DNA from: DATBSK01 sp040902705
GTDB lineage: Bacteria > Actinomycetota > Acidimicrobiia > IMCC26256 > PALSA-555
NCBI GenBank assembly: GCA_040902705.1
Contig: JBBDWT010000201.1
Location: forward strand, 7,721 to 71,720
DNA length: 64,000 bases
Direction: 5' to 3'
Below, piece by piece: positions 8,882 to 16,351 of the stretch; within the stretch, counting starts at the first letter, position 1; each line of letters starts with the position of its first letter. The translations under genes and the position numbers were made by a program. The notes under the pieces were generated by a model. That model ran no database searches, had not been told where the DNA came from, and was given only the letters and a program-made list of their open reading frames with translations.

Positions 8882-11800
8882 ATCCCCGACAGAGCCTTGT
8901 CCCAGCTGGAGTAGCTCTCGTCGATGTCGCGCAGCCCGCGCCCCGCGAGCGCACGGCGCAGCTCGTGGTCCAGCACGACGCGCTCGAGCTGGCGACAGAG
9001 GTCGTCGCTCGTTCGGCGGGTGAGCAGGCAGTTCTCGTTGTCGCGGAGCAGCCAGTGCCCGGCAGGGTTGTCGAACGCCACCACCGCGACGCCGGACGCC
9101 ATCAGCTCGAGCGGCAGGTACGAAGGATGCTCGGAGACCGTGAGCGCCACGCCGACATCACAGGTGCGGTAGAGGTTGCCCGTCTCCTTGTAGTCGAGAA
9201 GTCCCAGGTGCTGGATTCCGGTGCCGACGTCCTCGGGCCGCGCCCACGAGCCGGCAGTGACGATTCGCACGCGATCGCCCAGGCGATCCTTGAGCTCTTC
9301 CAGCGCAAGCGACGCGAGCTCCCAGCAGTTCCGCCAATGCCCCGGTCGCGCGTACACGAACACGGTCACCGGGTCGTCCGATGCGCGCTCGCGCCGACCG
9401 ACCGCGTGAAACACGTTGCGGTCGACCGCGGGCACGAACGACGCCCCCTGGCCGCCGTAGCGACGGTAGAGATCGAGGAGGTTCTGGGTGTTGCAGAGGC
9501 CGTACAGTCCGAGCCGATAGCTCTCCTCGGCGAGGCCGTACATCGTCCCCGCGGCGTAGAACATCGGCTCGAAGTCCTGGACGAGATAGAACTTTCGCCT
9601 GGTGTTCGCGAAGTGCGCCGCGACGTACGCCGTCACCCAGAGCGTCGAGATCGAGATGTCGGACGCCGGGATCCCCGCGGCGGCTCGCAACGAGAGGTCG
9701 TAGTAGATCGGCGAATCCGCGAGCCCAGGAAAGGCGGCTGCGATCGCTGATCGATGAAAGCCCTCATTGGCCCGCGCCCAGATGACGAACCGATTCTCGA
9801 CGCCGTGGACGCGTGTCAGGTGGTCGGCGATGCGCAGTGCGGTGTTGATACCTCCGTAGAACGGACTGTCGAGCTCTGGGAGGAACCAGTTGATCGTCTT
9901 CGGGGCGAACGGCTCCGCGTTGTTCGCGTGCAGCTGATGCACCGCTTCGATCTCACTATCGGTGATTCGACAGCCCCGAGCGACGAGGTTGACCTCGCTC
10001 TCGTCCGTGGACTGGCGGAAGATCTTGATCTGTCGGCCGAGCGGCTCGGAGATTCGCGCCGCGGGGGTTCGTTCGAAGCGAGCACGGAGCGCGGGCACGC
10101 GACTCCCCAGCGACAAGCACGGTGAGAAGTACGGGTCGCCGGCAAAGATCCAACGTTGGTAGCGCCAGAAGCTGGCGAAGTAGTCCTCCGGAGGGACGTA
10201 GGTCCCGCGAGTCGCGGACTCGAGATGGCGAACGCCGCCGAACGGCGAGCACACGTTGCGCTTTCCGGCGAGCACCGCATCGAGACCGAGCACGACGTCG
10301 CTGCCGCAGAGTCGGAATCTCTCGTCGAAGCCGCCGAGGTCCTCGAACAGCGATCGTCGTATCGCGAGGCATGCAGCGGTGACCGACAGCACGTTGCGGT
10401 ACCAAGTCGTCGATCCCAGGAGCGTTGGCGATCCGGGCGCCATTCCCTCGAAGAGGTGATCGGCGAACCCGTTGAGCCCGAGGATGACTCCGCCATGCTG
10501 AATGCGTCCCTCTTCGTCGACGAGCTGTAGCCCGACCACACCGATCTCGGGTCGGCGCGCCCATCCCACGAGCTCACGGAGCCAGGAAGGATCGGGGAAC
10601 GCGGTGTCGTCGTTCACGAACACGAGCACATCGCCGCGAGCGCGAGCGGCGGCGGCATTGTTCACCGCCGAGTAGTTGAACTCTTCGTGCCACCACTCGA
10701 CCTCGAGATCGAGGTCGGGGAACGACTCCGCGTACCACGCGGTGCGCTCGTCGGTCCGGCCGCCGTTGTCGACGACGATGACGTCGAGGCTCGGATAGTC
10801 GGTGTTGGCCACTCCTCCGAGTGACGACAGCAGCATCTCTGTGTTGTGTCGCGTCGGGATGATGATGGTGACGTGCGGCAGGTCTTCGTCATCCCACACG
10901 ACGCGGACACACTCGCCCCCACCCTCGGCCCGTGCGCTCGCACCGATTCGATCGAGGTGACCCTGGACGACGTCGACCCCGCGCGGCCCCACTCCGTCGA
11001 CTCGGCGCCGAAGGTGCCCGAGCACATGTGGTATCCGCGCGACACGCTCGGACGTGAGATCAGCGCGGAGAAGGAGGTCCCACCACACATCTTCACCGAG
11101 GCCGGATCGCAGCCCACCCATCCCGACGAGCAGTCGACGTCGCAGTGCGAACGACCGCCCGAGGTAGTTGGCACCGAGCAGCATCTCGGGTGACCACGAC
11201 GGCCGGAACCGCGGATCCGAGCGGCGCCCGCCGTCGAGTATGTCGTCGTCCCACGACACGAGATCGACGAGCGGATCCGTCCCCGCGGCGTCGGCGATCC
11301 GAAAGCACGCATCAGGAGCAAGTCGGTCGCCGGACTCGAGGACGAGCACGAGTCCGCGCGGATCGGCATCATCGAGCACCGCGTTCACCGCGCTGGCAGC
11401 GTCGCCGCCACCTCCCCGCACGAATCGGACGTGCCCATCGTCCCGCGACCACCCGACATTGGGTCCTACGACGACGGCGCGCCAATGTGGCCACGTCTGC
11501 TGACGCAACGATTCGAGCGTCGACTGCGTGTCGCGTCGCGACCCCCGCGCCAGCACGATGCACGAGACCGTGACGCCGTGCCGGGAAGTCTCCGCGAGGG
11601 CGCGCTGCTGGCTGAGCACCGAGGTCGACGCGTCGTGCTCGCGCAGGAAGCGACGGTACGAAGGCGACCGGGGCTCGTGCAGACCGGCATCGTGGACGAT
11701 GCCGCGAACCCGGTCGACGTAGTCCCGAGTCTCGCGGAGCGCATCGACGCTCGCTCGCGCTGCAGCCCGCTTCCGACCGCCCCGAGGAAGGAGTCGTTCG

Positions 11801-12441
11801 ACGATCTGGCGCAGACGAGACATCGACATCGGCGCCAGCAGGTCGGGCGAGCGTGGCGTGGCCCCGCGCGCCTGGCGGCGTTCGGCGGCAAGTCGCCGGA
11901 CGCGAACGTGGAGCTCGTGAGGCTCGCCCCGGCTGCCGCCACGGGGTGCGACAGCGTGGGCACCCAGCACGACTCGACGCGCCGTCCGCCACACCCCGAG
12001 ACCGGGAGGGAGGTCGGGCGTCAGCTCGACCGGCTCGAGGACGCCGAGGCCGACCTGATCTGCGATGGCAGCGACATCACGTGGACCCGCGCACCAGGGG
12101 TCGATGGCCGCGCCGTAGGTCTCGCCGAACCACTCCTCCACCTCGTCGGTGTCGGACTCACCGTGGTTGAGCGCCTCGAGAGCTCCGGCGACGTCGGGAA
12201 CGATGAAGGTGACCGAGGCACCGCTCGGAAGCCGCTCGGCGATGCGCTCGAGCAGGTCCCTTGCATACGAAGCGCTGGTGCGCTCCAGACACGCCACGAC
12301 GAGCAGCTCGTCGATGCTGTCCCCGCGCGCGTCGAGGAAGGCGAGCGCGGCCGCGCGCTCGTCGGCCGTGGACTCTTCGGAGAGCGCGACGGTGTACCAG
12401 CCTTCGAGGGAGGTACCGACGCCGGAAAGGACGACCCGCAT
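8839..12441 (-). CDS. 1200-residue multi-module glycosyltransferase (degenerate MTase-like, GT2-GT2, GT4/WsaF-like)
   Basis: Four modules can be seen. Residues ~1-165 look like the C-terminal half of a class I methyltransferase without SAM motif I. Residues ~285-510 form a divergent GT2-like domain (VSCIVLARGSRRDTQSTLES). Residues ~515-790 form a canonical GT2 domain (VTIIIPTRHNTEMLLSSL, VNDDTAFPDPSW, SVTAACLAIRRSLFEDLGG). Residues ~825-1195 form a WsaF-type GT4 domain (NWFLPELDSPFYGGINTALR, then SEHPSYLPLELMASGVAVVAF). WsaF is a known S-layer glycan rhamnosyltransferase, so rhamnan-like chain synthesis is a reasonable guess. The ATG at 12441 lies 9 bases after a TAGGCT box, so the mRNA is probably leaderless. 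The 3' end overlaps the DUF2142 gene. Confidence 0.85.
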   Translation of the reverse strand: MRVVLSGVGTSLEGWYTVALSEESTADERAAALAFLDARGDSIDELLVVACLERTSASYARDLLERIAERLPSGASVTFIVPDVAGALEALNHGESDTDEVEEWFGETYGAAIDPWCAGPRDVAAIADQVGLGVLEPVELTPDLPPGLGVWRTARRVVLGAHAVAPRGGSRGEPHELHVRVRRLAAERRQARGATPRSPDLLAPMSMSRLRQIVERLLPRGGRKRAAARASVDALRETRDYVDRVRGIVHDAGLHEPRSPSYRRFLREHDASTSVLSQQRALAETSRHGVTVSCIVLARGSRRDTQSTLESLRQQTWPHWRAVVVGPNVGWSRDDGHVRFVRGGGGDAASAVNAVLDDADPRGLVLVLESGDRLAPDACFRIADAAGTDPLVDLVSWDDDILDGGRRSDPRFRPSWSPEMLLGANYLGRSFALRRRLLVGMGGLRSGLGEDVWWDLLLRADLTSERVARIPHVLGHLRRRVDGVGPRGVDVVQGHLDRIGASARAEGGGECVRVVWDDEDLPHVTIIIPTRHNTEMLLSSLGGVANTDYPSLDVIVVDNGGRTDERTAWYAESFPDLDLEVEWWHEEFNYSAVNNAAAARARGDVLVFVNDDTAFPDPSWLRELVGWARRPEIGVVGLQLVDEEGRIQHGGVILGLNGFADHLFEGMAPGSPTLLGSTTWYRNVLSVTAACLAIRRSLFEDLGGFDERFRLCGSDVVLGLDAVLAGKRNVCSPFGGVRHLESATRGTYVPPEDYFASFWRYQRWIFAGDPYFSPCLSLGSRVPALRARFERTPAARISEPLGRQIKIFRQSTDESEVNLVARGCRITDSEIEAVHQLHANNAEPFAPKTINWFLPELDSPFYGGINTALRIADHLTRVHGVENRFVIWARANEGFHRSAIAAAFPGLADSPIYYDLSLRAAAGIPASDISISTLWVTAYVAAHFANTRRKFYLVQDFEPMFYAAGTMYGLAEESYRLGLYGLCNTQNLLDLYRRYGGQGASFVPAVDRNVFHAVGRRERASDDPVTVFVYARPGHWRNCWELASLALEELKDRLGDRVRIVTAGSWARPEDVGTGIQHLGLLDYKETGNLYRTCDVGVALTVSEHPSYLPLELMASGVAVVAFDNPAGHWLLRDNENCLLTRRTSDDLCRQLERVVLDHELRRALAGRGLRDIDESYSSWDKALSGIYEYLSDPEGAGSG

Positions 12442-12450
12442 CGTGCGAGC

Positions 12451-12456
12451 AGCCTA
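12451..12456 (-). promoter_or_regulatory. Leaderless-type -10 box TAGGCT for the 1200-residue glycosyltransferase
   Basis: The minus strand reads TAGGCT, then 9 bases, then the ATG at 12441. A TAnnnT box this close to the start codon leaves no room for a Shine-Dalgarno sequence, the usual sign of leaderless transcription in Actinobacteria. Confidence 0.5.
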
Positions 12457-12495
12457 TCGAACTCCCGGACCGGAACGTTCTGCCGTGAGCAGCGG

Positions 12496-12501
12496 TAGAT
12501 T
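12496..12501 (+). promoter_or_regulatory. Leaderless-type -10 box TAGATT preceding a 7-codon leader ORF
   Basis: TAGATT is followed after 7 bases by a GTG at 12509, the first codon of a 7-codon ORF. With the TAGGCT box on the other strand, it makes 12442-12508 a compact divergent promoter region. Confidence 0.5.
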
Positions 12502-12508
12502 GCGCGCT

Positions 12509-12532
12509 GTGACCAGCTTCACAGACCTGTGA
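12509..12532 (+). CDS. Seven-codon leader peptide coupled to the downstream methyltransferase gene
   Basis: The ORF GTG-ACC-AGC-TTC-ACA-GAC-CTG-TGA encodes MTSFTDL. Its start sits exactly where a leaderless transcript from the TAGATT box would begin, and its stop overlaps the GTG at 12529 in a GTGA tetranucleotide. This would feed terminating ribosomes onto the methyltransferase start, which has no good Shine-Dalgarno sequence. A one-base assembly error that splits one longer N-terminus is the main alternative. Confidence 0.35.
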   Translation: MTSFTDL

Positions 12533-13770
12533 GCGCAGCTCGAGAGCTCGCCAGTCGGGCGAAGCAGCGGCTGTTCCCGCGACGCGATCTCCCGTTCGCA
12601 CACGCGGTCGAGGAACCCGCGCCGACCGACGCGCCGACGACACACTCGGTGCTCGTCAAGGGTTGGATGGTCGCGCCGCGCGGTGCAGCCGAGATCGGGT
12701 TCGCGGTCGACCATGGAGGGCTCATCCCTCTTGGGACGGTCGAGCGTCCCGACGTCTCCGAGCGCCGACCGCGCGGGCGCGTCATCGGGTTCCAGGGGCT
12801 CGTCGCGGTCGCCGACGCAACCGCCGGCAGCCCCTGGCAGCTCGTCGTGACCGTCGACGATGCGACCTACTTCCGACAGCTCCCGGTGACGATCGACACG
12901 AACGCCGCCGCGGCGTTCGAGACCCAGAAAGCAGCGAAGCTCGAGCGCATCGAGCCCTTGCTCCGCTGCCCGCGGCCCCGAGTCGACACACCGGATCGCC
13001 GATCGTGCCTGGGGGTGCTGACCCGTGCACGGTCGACGCTGACGTGCGCGCGCTGCGGCGCCCGATACCCGCGCACGGAGCACAGCTTCGACTTTCTCAG
13101 CCGCGAGCTCCGGGGGATCGGGAACGTCGTCTCGACCGACGCGATCTCCAGTTGGGGCTACGACCCGATTGCATCGTCGATCATCGACGCGGTCCCTGAG
13201 GGTCTGGTGCTCGACGCGGGGAGTGGGCTCAAGGCACACCCATTGCCGAACGTGATCAACCTGGAGATCGCGAGCTATCCCACCACGGACGTGCTCGCGA
13301 TCGGAGAGCACCTCCCGTTCGCCACCGACTCCTTCGATGCAGTGCTCTCACTCGCGGTGTTGGAGCACGTGCGCGACCCGTTCCGCTGCGCGGCGGAGAT
13401 CGCCCGCGTCGTGCGCCCAGGAGGACGGATCTACGTCGCCGTGCCCTTCCTGCAGCCGTACCACGGCTATCCGCACCACTACTACAACATGACCCGCAGG
13501 GGGCTCGAGCAGCTCTTCGACGACGACTTCGTGATCGACGCTTCCGGAACACCTTCGTACGGGCTGCCGATCTTCACACTCACGTGGTTCCTCCGTTCGT
13601 ATCTCAAGGGACTTCCGCGCGAGACGGCAAAGCGGTTGGCCTCGATGCGAGTTCGTGACCTGCTCGCGGACGGCGACGACTACTTCGAAGAGCCGTTCGT
13701 CGGTCAGCTCTCGACCGTTGTCGAGGAGGAGCTTGCGTGCGCGAACTTCGTCCTGGCGACGAAGCGCTAG
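12529..13770 (+). CDS. Methyltransferase with N-terminal beta-rich module and Trm112-like zinc segment
   Basis: This 413-residue protein has three parts. Residues ~25-135 are a Val/Gly-rich module with VKGWMVAPRG, related to the N-terminal modules of the neighbouring methyltransferases. Residues ~145-190 carry cysteines (LLRCPRP, LTCARCGARYP) like the small Trm112/Ynr046w-type zinc domain that often precedes methyltransferases. Residues ~220-410 are a class I methyltransferase with VLDAGSGL, VLSLAVLEHVRDPF and VVRPGGRIYVAVPFLQPYHG. HHYYNMTRRGLEQLF is typical of SAM enzymes in glycan loci. The GTG at 12529 overlaps the leader-peptide stop. The last four bases form a CTAG overlap with the convergent gene. 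Confidence 0.82.
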   Translation: MSAARELASRAKQRLFPRRDLPFAHAVEEPAPTDAPTTHSVLVKGWMVAPRGAAEIGFAVDHGGLIPLGTVERPDVSERRPRGRVIGFQGLVAVADATAGSPWQLVVTVDDATYFRQLPVTIDTNAAAAFETQKAAKLERIEPLLRCPRPRVDTPDRRSCLGVLTRARSTLTCARCGARYPRTEHSFDFLSRELRGIGNVVSTDAISSWGYDPIASSIIDAVPEGLVLDAGSGLKAHPLPNVINLEIASYPTTDVLAIGEHLPFATDSFDAVLSLAVLEHVRDPFRCAAEIARVVRPGGRIYVAVPFLQPYHGYPHHYYNMTRRGLEQLFDDDFVIDASGTPSYGLPIFTLTWFLRSYLKGLPRETAKRLASMRVRDLLADGDDYFEEPFVGQLSTVVEEELACANFVLATKR

Positions 13771-14921
13771 CGAGTCGCGACCACGAGCATCGACGGTCCT
13801 CGGGAATCGTCGGGACGATCGAACGCATCGGGAACCTCCACTGCGAATCCGAGCAGCTCGAGGCATGCGATCAGGTCGTCTCGCTCCATCCAGCCGCCGA
13901 GCGAGTCCGGACCCGCCGTGAACCCGTCGATGTCCAATGGATCGTGCTCGAACCGGTGGACGAGGAGCTGCCTCCCGAACAGGTCGCGCTCGACCGGGGG
14001 CCGCGCGAAGCGCTCTCGCAAGCACGGGTCGGCGTCGATGGTAGGTCCGTCGAAGTGACGCACCCAGAGGACGAGCCGATCCGAAGTCGGTGAGAGCGCC
14101 TCGAGGAAGGCGACGGGCTCGAGCTGATGATGCAGCACATCGATCGCAATCGCGAGGTCGAACTGTGGGGCGTTGGTGCGTAGGTATGCGCCGGGATCAC
14201 CGAACAGGAACGTGGTCTTGCGCAGGCCGGCAACCTCCTTCAGCACGAGTGCGCGCACGTACGACGCCGGGTCACCCTCGACGCCGACGACCTCCGCGGC
14301 TCCCAGCCGCTCGAGCATGGCGCTGTGACAGCCTTCACCGGATGCGAGGTCGAGCACCCGTCGGTTGGCGACGCCACCGAGAGCGTCGACCCCGTGATCG
14401 AGTCGAGCGTCAGCGAGCTTCAGCTCGTCACCGTCGACGCGCGCGGTGCGCCATTCCCCGTCGAAGATCGCCATCGGCGCGATGGTCGTCGGCGCATCGC
14501 GCCGGAACTCGGGCGCACGATGGCGACGGATCCGAAGCGGTGGCGCGTCGGCGATGTACTCACCGTCGCTGAGCTCGATGCGCGCACTCAGGATTTCGAG
14601 GCCGGCCGAGAGCGCAACGGGTACCTCGAAGCCGCCGACCACCACACCCTTCGACGACTCGAGATCAAAGGCTTCGACGACATCGGGACGAGGAACATCA
14701 CAGGCGAAGGCGCGGTCCGTGCCGTCGCCGAGTCGGAGGACTCCTCGAATCGTCCGGCCTCGCGCCGAGGCGGCCCAGCCCGAGACGATGCACGCGCCGT
14801 CCCCGACGACCCAGCCCTCCGAGCCGGTCGGCCTCTCCAGGAAGGCGACGATCGGCGGTGGATCGAGCTCACTCGGGATGAGTCGGTGACCGTCGACGGC
14901 GCGGGTTGCGCCAACGATCAC
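13767..14921 (-). CDS. SAM-dependent methyltransferase with N-terminal beta-rich module
   Basis: This 384-residue protein starts VIVGATRAVDGHRL and carries FLERPTGSEGWVV in the first ~120 residues, the same module as in the gene at 1091. The C-terminal half is a class I methyltransferase with VLDLASGEGCHSAMLERLGA, VVGVEGDP and IAIDVLHHQLEPVAFLEAL, closer to the CmoB/DUF1698 style than to its neighbours. The start is set at the GTG at 14921, which overlaps the TGA of the upstream methyltransferase gene (GTGA), so the two are translationally coupled. It probably methylates a glycan sugar or its nucleotide precursor, and the exact acceptor is unknown. Confidence 0.82.
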   Translation of the reverse strand: MIVGATRAVDGHRLIPSELDPPPIVAFLERPTGSEGWVVGDGACIVSGWAASARGRTIRGVLRLGDGTDRAFACDVPRPDVVEAFDLESSKGVVVGGFEVPVALSAGLEILSARIELSDGEYIADAPPLRIRRHRAPEFRRDAPTTIAPMAIFDGEWRTARVDGDELKLADARLDHGVDALGGVANRRVLDLASGEGCHSAMLERLGAAEVVGVEGDPASYVRALVLKEVAGLRKTTFLFGDPGAYLRTNAPQFDLAIAIDVLHHQLEPVAFLEALSPTSDRLVLWVRHFDGPTIDADPCLRERFARPPVERDLFGRQLLVHRFEHDPLDIDGFTAGPDSLGGWMERDDLIACLELLGFAVEVPDAFDRPDDSRGPSMLVVATR

Positions 14922-16057
14922 GGACGCGGCTTGCGGGCCCACGCCCATGTGAACATGTCGGCCGAGCGACCACGAACGTCGACGAAGCCCGCACGCCGAA
15001 GATAGACCTCGAGCTCCTGAGGGGTCGACGACTTCGAGATGTTGGCCGGGCGGTCGAGGGGATGAATGCCTTCGAAGTGCTCGAGGAAGAACTGCCAGCC
15101 GTCATCACCGAGCAGGGTGAAGTTGTCGACGTAGACGCGCCCGCCGGGCCGCAGGACGCGCATGGCCTCGCAGATGTACGCGAACCGCTCCCACTCGTCG
15201 AGGTGCATGAAGACCACCGTCGAGTAGACGAGGTCGATCGACTCCGATGCGATCGGTGAGAGGTCCCAACCGTTGAGCACGACCGTCTCGACGTTCTCGT
15301 GCCCACGGAGGCGTTCCTTCGCGTGCTCCAGCATGTTGACCGAGACGTCGGCGGCGATCCACCGCTTGCACACGGCGGCGAGGGCCGGCCCCACTCGTCC
15401 GACACCCGCGCCGATCTCGAGGATCACGTCGTCGGGCCCGACACCGACGGTCTGGCGGAGCGTGTCGACCGTCTCCTGTGACGTGCGGGCGAACTGCTCC
15501 TCGTCCGTGTAGCCGGCCACCGCCACCTTGGCCGTGTCCTCTTCCTTTGCGACCGTGTCCCACACTCGTTGGTACTCGGCGCGTGCCGGCGTCGCGCCGG
15601 CAGCGGCGACCCGTGACGCTGCGCTCGGCAAGCGGTACGCGGGCGGCGGCGGCGGCGGACCCCGGTGGAACAGAAAGGTATCGCTGGTCCCCATCACGTC
15701 CCCGTCCGTGAACTGGACGGTCACCATGACCGGGTCATCGTCCGGGATCTCGAACGTGTGGTCGAAGCCGAGGAGCGAGCCCGACTCCTCGACGGAGAAA
15801 CCGAGCGACGGAGGAACATCCGGACGTTCGATGGTGATCGGGAGCTCGTGCCGCTCGCAGCCACCGACCGTTGCGAAGACCCGGCACTCCCGTCCACGCG
15901 GTGATGCCACCCAGCCGGAGACGCGCGCTCGGCGCGGCGAGTCGAAGACGTCGCATTCGGCGGGGCTCTCGACGAATGCGAAGAGCGCTCGCTCCGGCAC
16001 TTCGTCGACCTGCAGCCGCCGGCCGCCGATCGCATGGGTCGCGTACAAGTCGCTCAC
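14918..16057 (-). CDS. SAM-dependent methyltransferase with N-terminal beta-rich module (paralogue of 1091-2194)
   Basis: This 379-residue protein starts with GTG as VSDLYATHAIGGRRLQVDEV, followed by FVESPAECDVF and VSGWVASPRG, the shared module. A Pro/Arg linker (PPPPPAYRLPS) leads into the methyltransferase: VILEIGAGVGRVGPALA, IAADVSVNMLEHAKERL, STVVFMHLDEWERFAYI and LRPGGRVYVDNFTLLGDDGW. The last ~210 residues run nearly collinear with those of the product at 1091-2194, marking a duplication within the locus. The GTG at 16057 fits the start of the shared module and lies 15 bases from the divergent coiled-coil gene. No clear promoter was found on this strand. Confidence 0.83.
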   Translation of the reverse strand: MSDLYATHAIGGRRLQVDEVPERALFAFVESPAECDVFDSPRRARVSGWVASPRGRECRVFATVGGCERHELPITIERPDVPPSLGFSVEESGSLLGFDHTFEIPDDDPVMVTVQFTDGDVMGTSDTFLFHRGPPPPPPAYRLPSAASRVAAAGATPARAEYQRVWDTVAKEEDTAKVAVAGYTDEEQFARTSQETVDTLRQTVGVGPDDVILEIGAGVGRVGPALAAVCKRWIAADVSVNMLEHAKERLRGHENVETVVLNGWDLSPIASESIDLVYSTVVFMHLDEWERFAYICEAMRVLRPGGRVYVDNFTLLGDDGWQFFLEHFEGIHPLDRPANISKSSTPQELEVYLRRAGFVDVRGRSADMFTWAWARKPRP

Positions 16058-16059
16058 GG

Positions 16060-16065
16060 TAGCAT
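16060..16065 (+). promoter_or_regulatory. Leaderless-type -10 box TAGCAT
   Basis: TAGCAT is followed after exactly 7 bases by the GTG at 16073. It probably starts a leaderless mRNA for the coiled-coil protein and the coupled GT2 gene. Confidence 0.5.
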
Positions 16066-16072
16066 CGGACTC

Positions 16073-16351
16073 GTGATGGCCAACGGGTCGGGGTTGGTCA
16101 CACCCGACGACGCGGAGAACGAGCCGGAACCGGACCCTCCGCCCGCGCTCGATGCACTCGACCTCCGGGATCGCGTCGTGGGAATGCACGCCGAGCTCGA
16201 CGAGATCTTCGCACGCCTCGACGACCTCCAGGCGCGACTCGATGCGTACGAGACGATGTCCGAGACCCGACGCGGCTTCGGCACGCGAGCGCGGGCACGG
16301 CTCGGACGCGTTCGCACGACCATCGTGCGTCGCGCCCGCCGATCTCAGTGA
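16073..16351 (+). CDS. Small coiled-coil protein coupled to a GT2 gene
   Basis: This protein of about 92 residues starts at GTG 16073, or at the adjacent ATG 16076. The middle (DALDLRDRVVGMHAELDEIFARLDDLQARLDAYETM) shows heptad spacing of Leu and Val and is a predicted coiled coil. The last 25 residues are very basic (FGTRARARLGRVRTTIVRRARRS), as in peripheral membrane or polyphosphate-binding tails. Similar coiled coils are found at the termini of glycan enzymes, and here the segment is a free-standing protein. Its TGA overlaps the GTG of the downstream glycosyltransferase gene in a GTGA, so it may be a partner or membrane adaptor of that enzyme. No known family was recognised. Confidence 0.65.
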   Translation: MMANGSGLVTPDDAENEPEPDPPPALDALDLRDRVVGMHAELDEIFARLDDLQARLDAYETMSETRRGFGTRARARLGRVRTTIVRRARRSQ

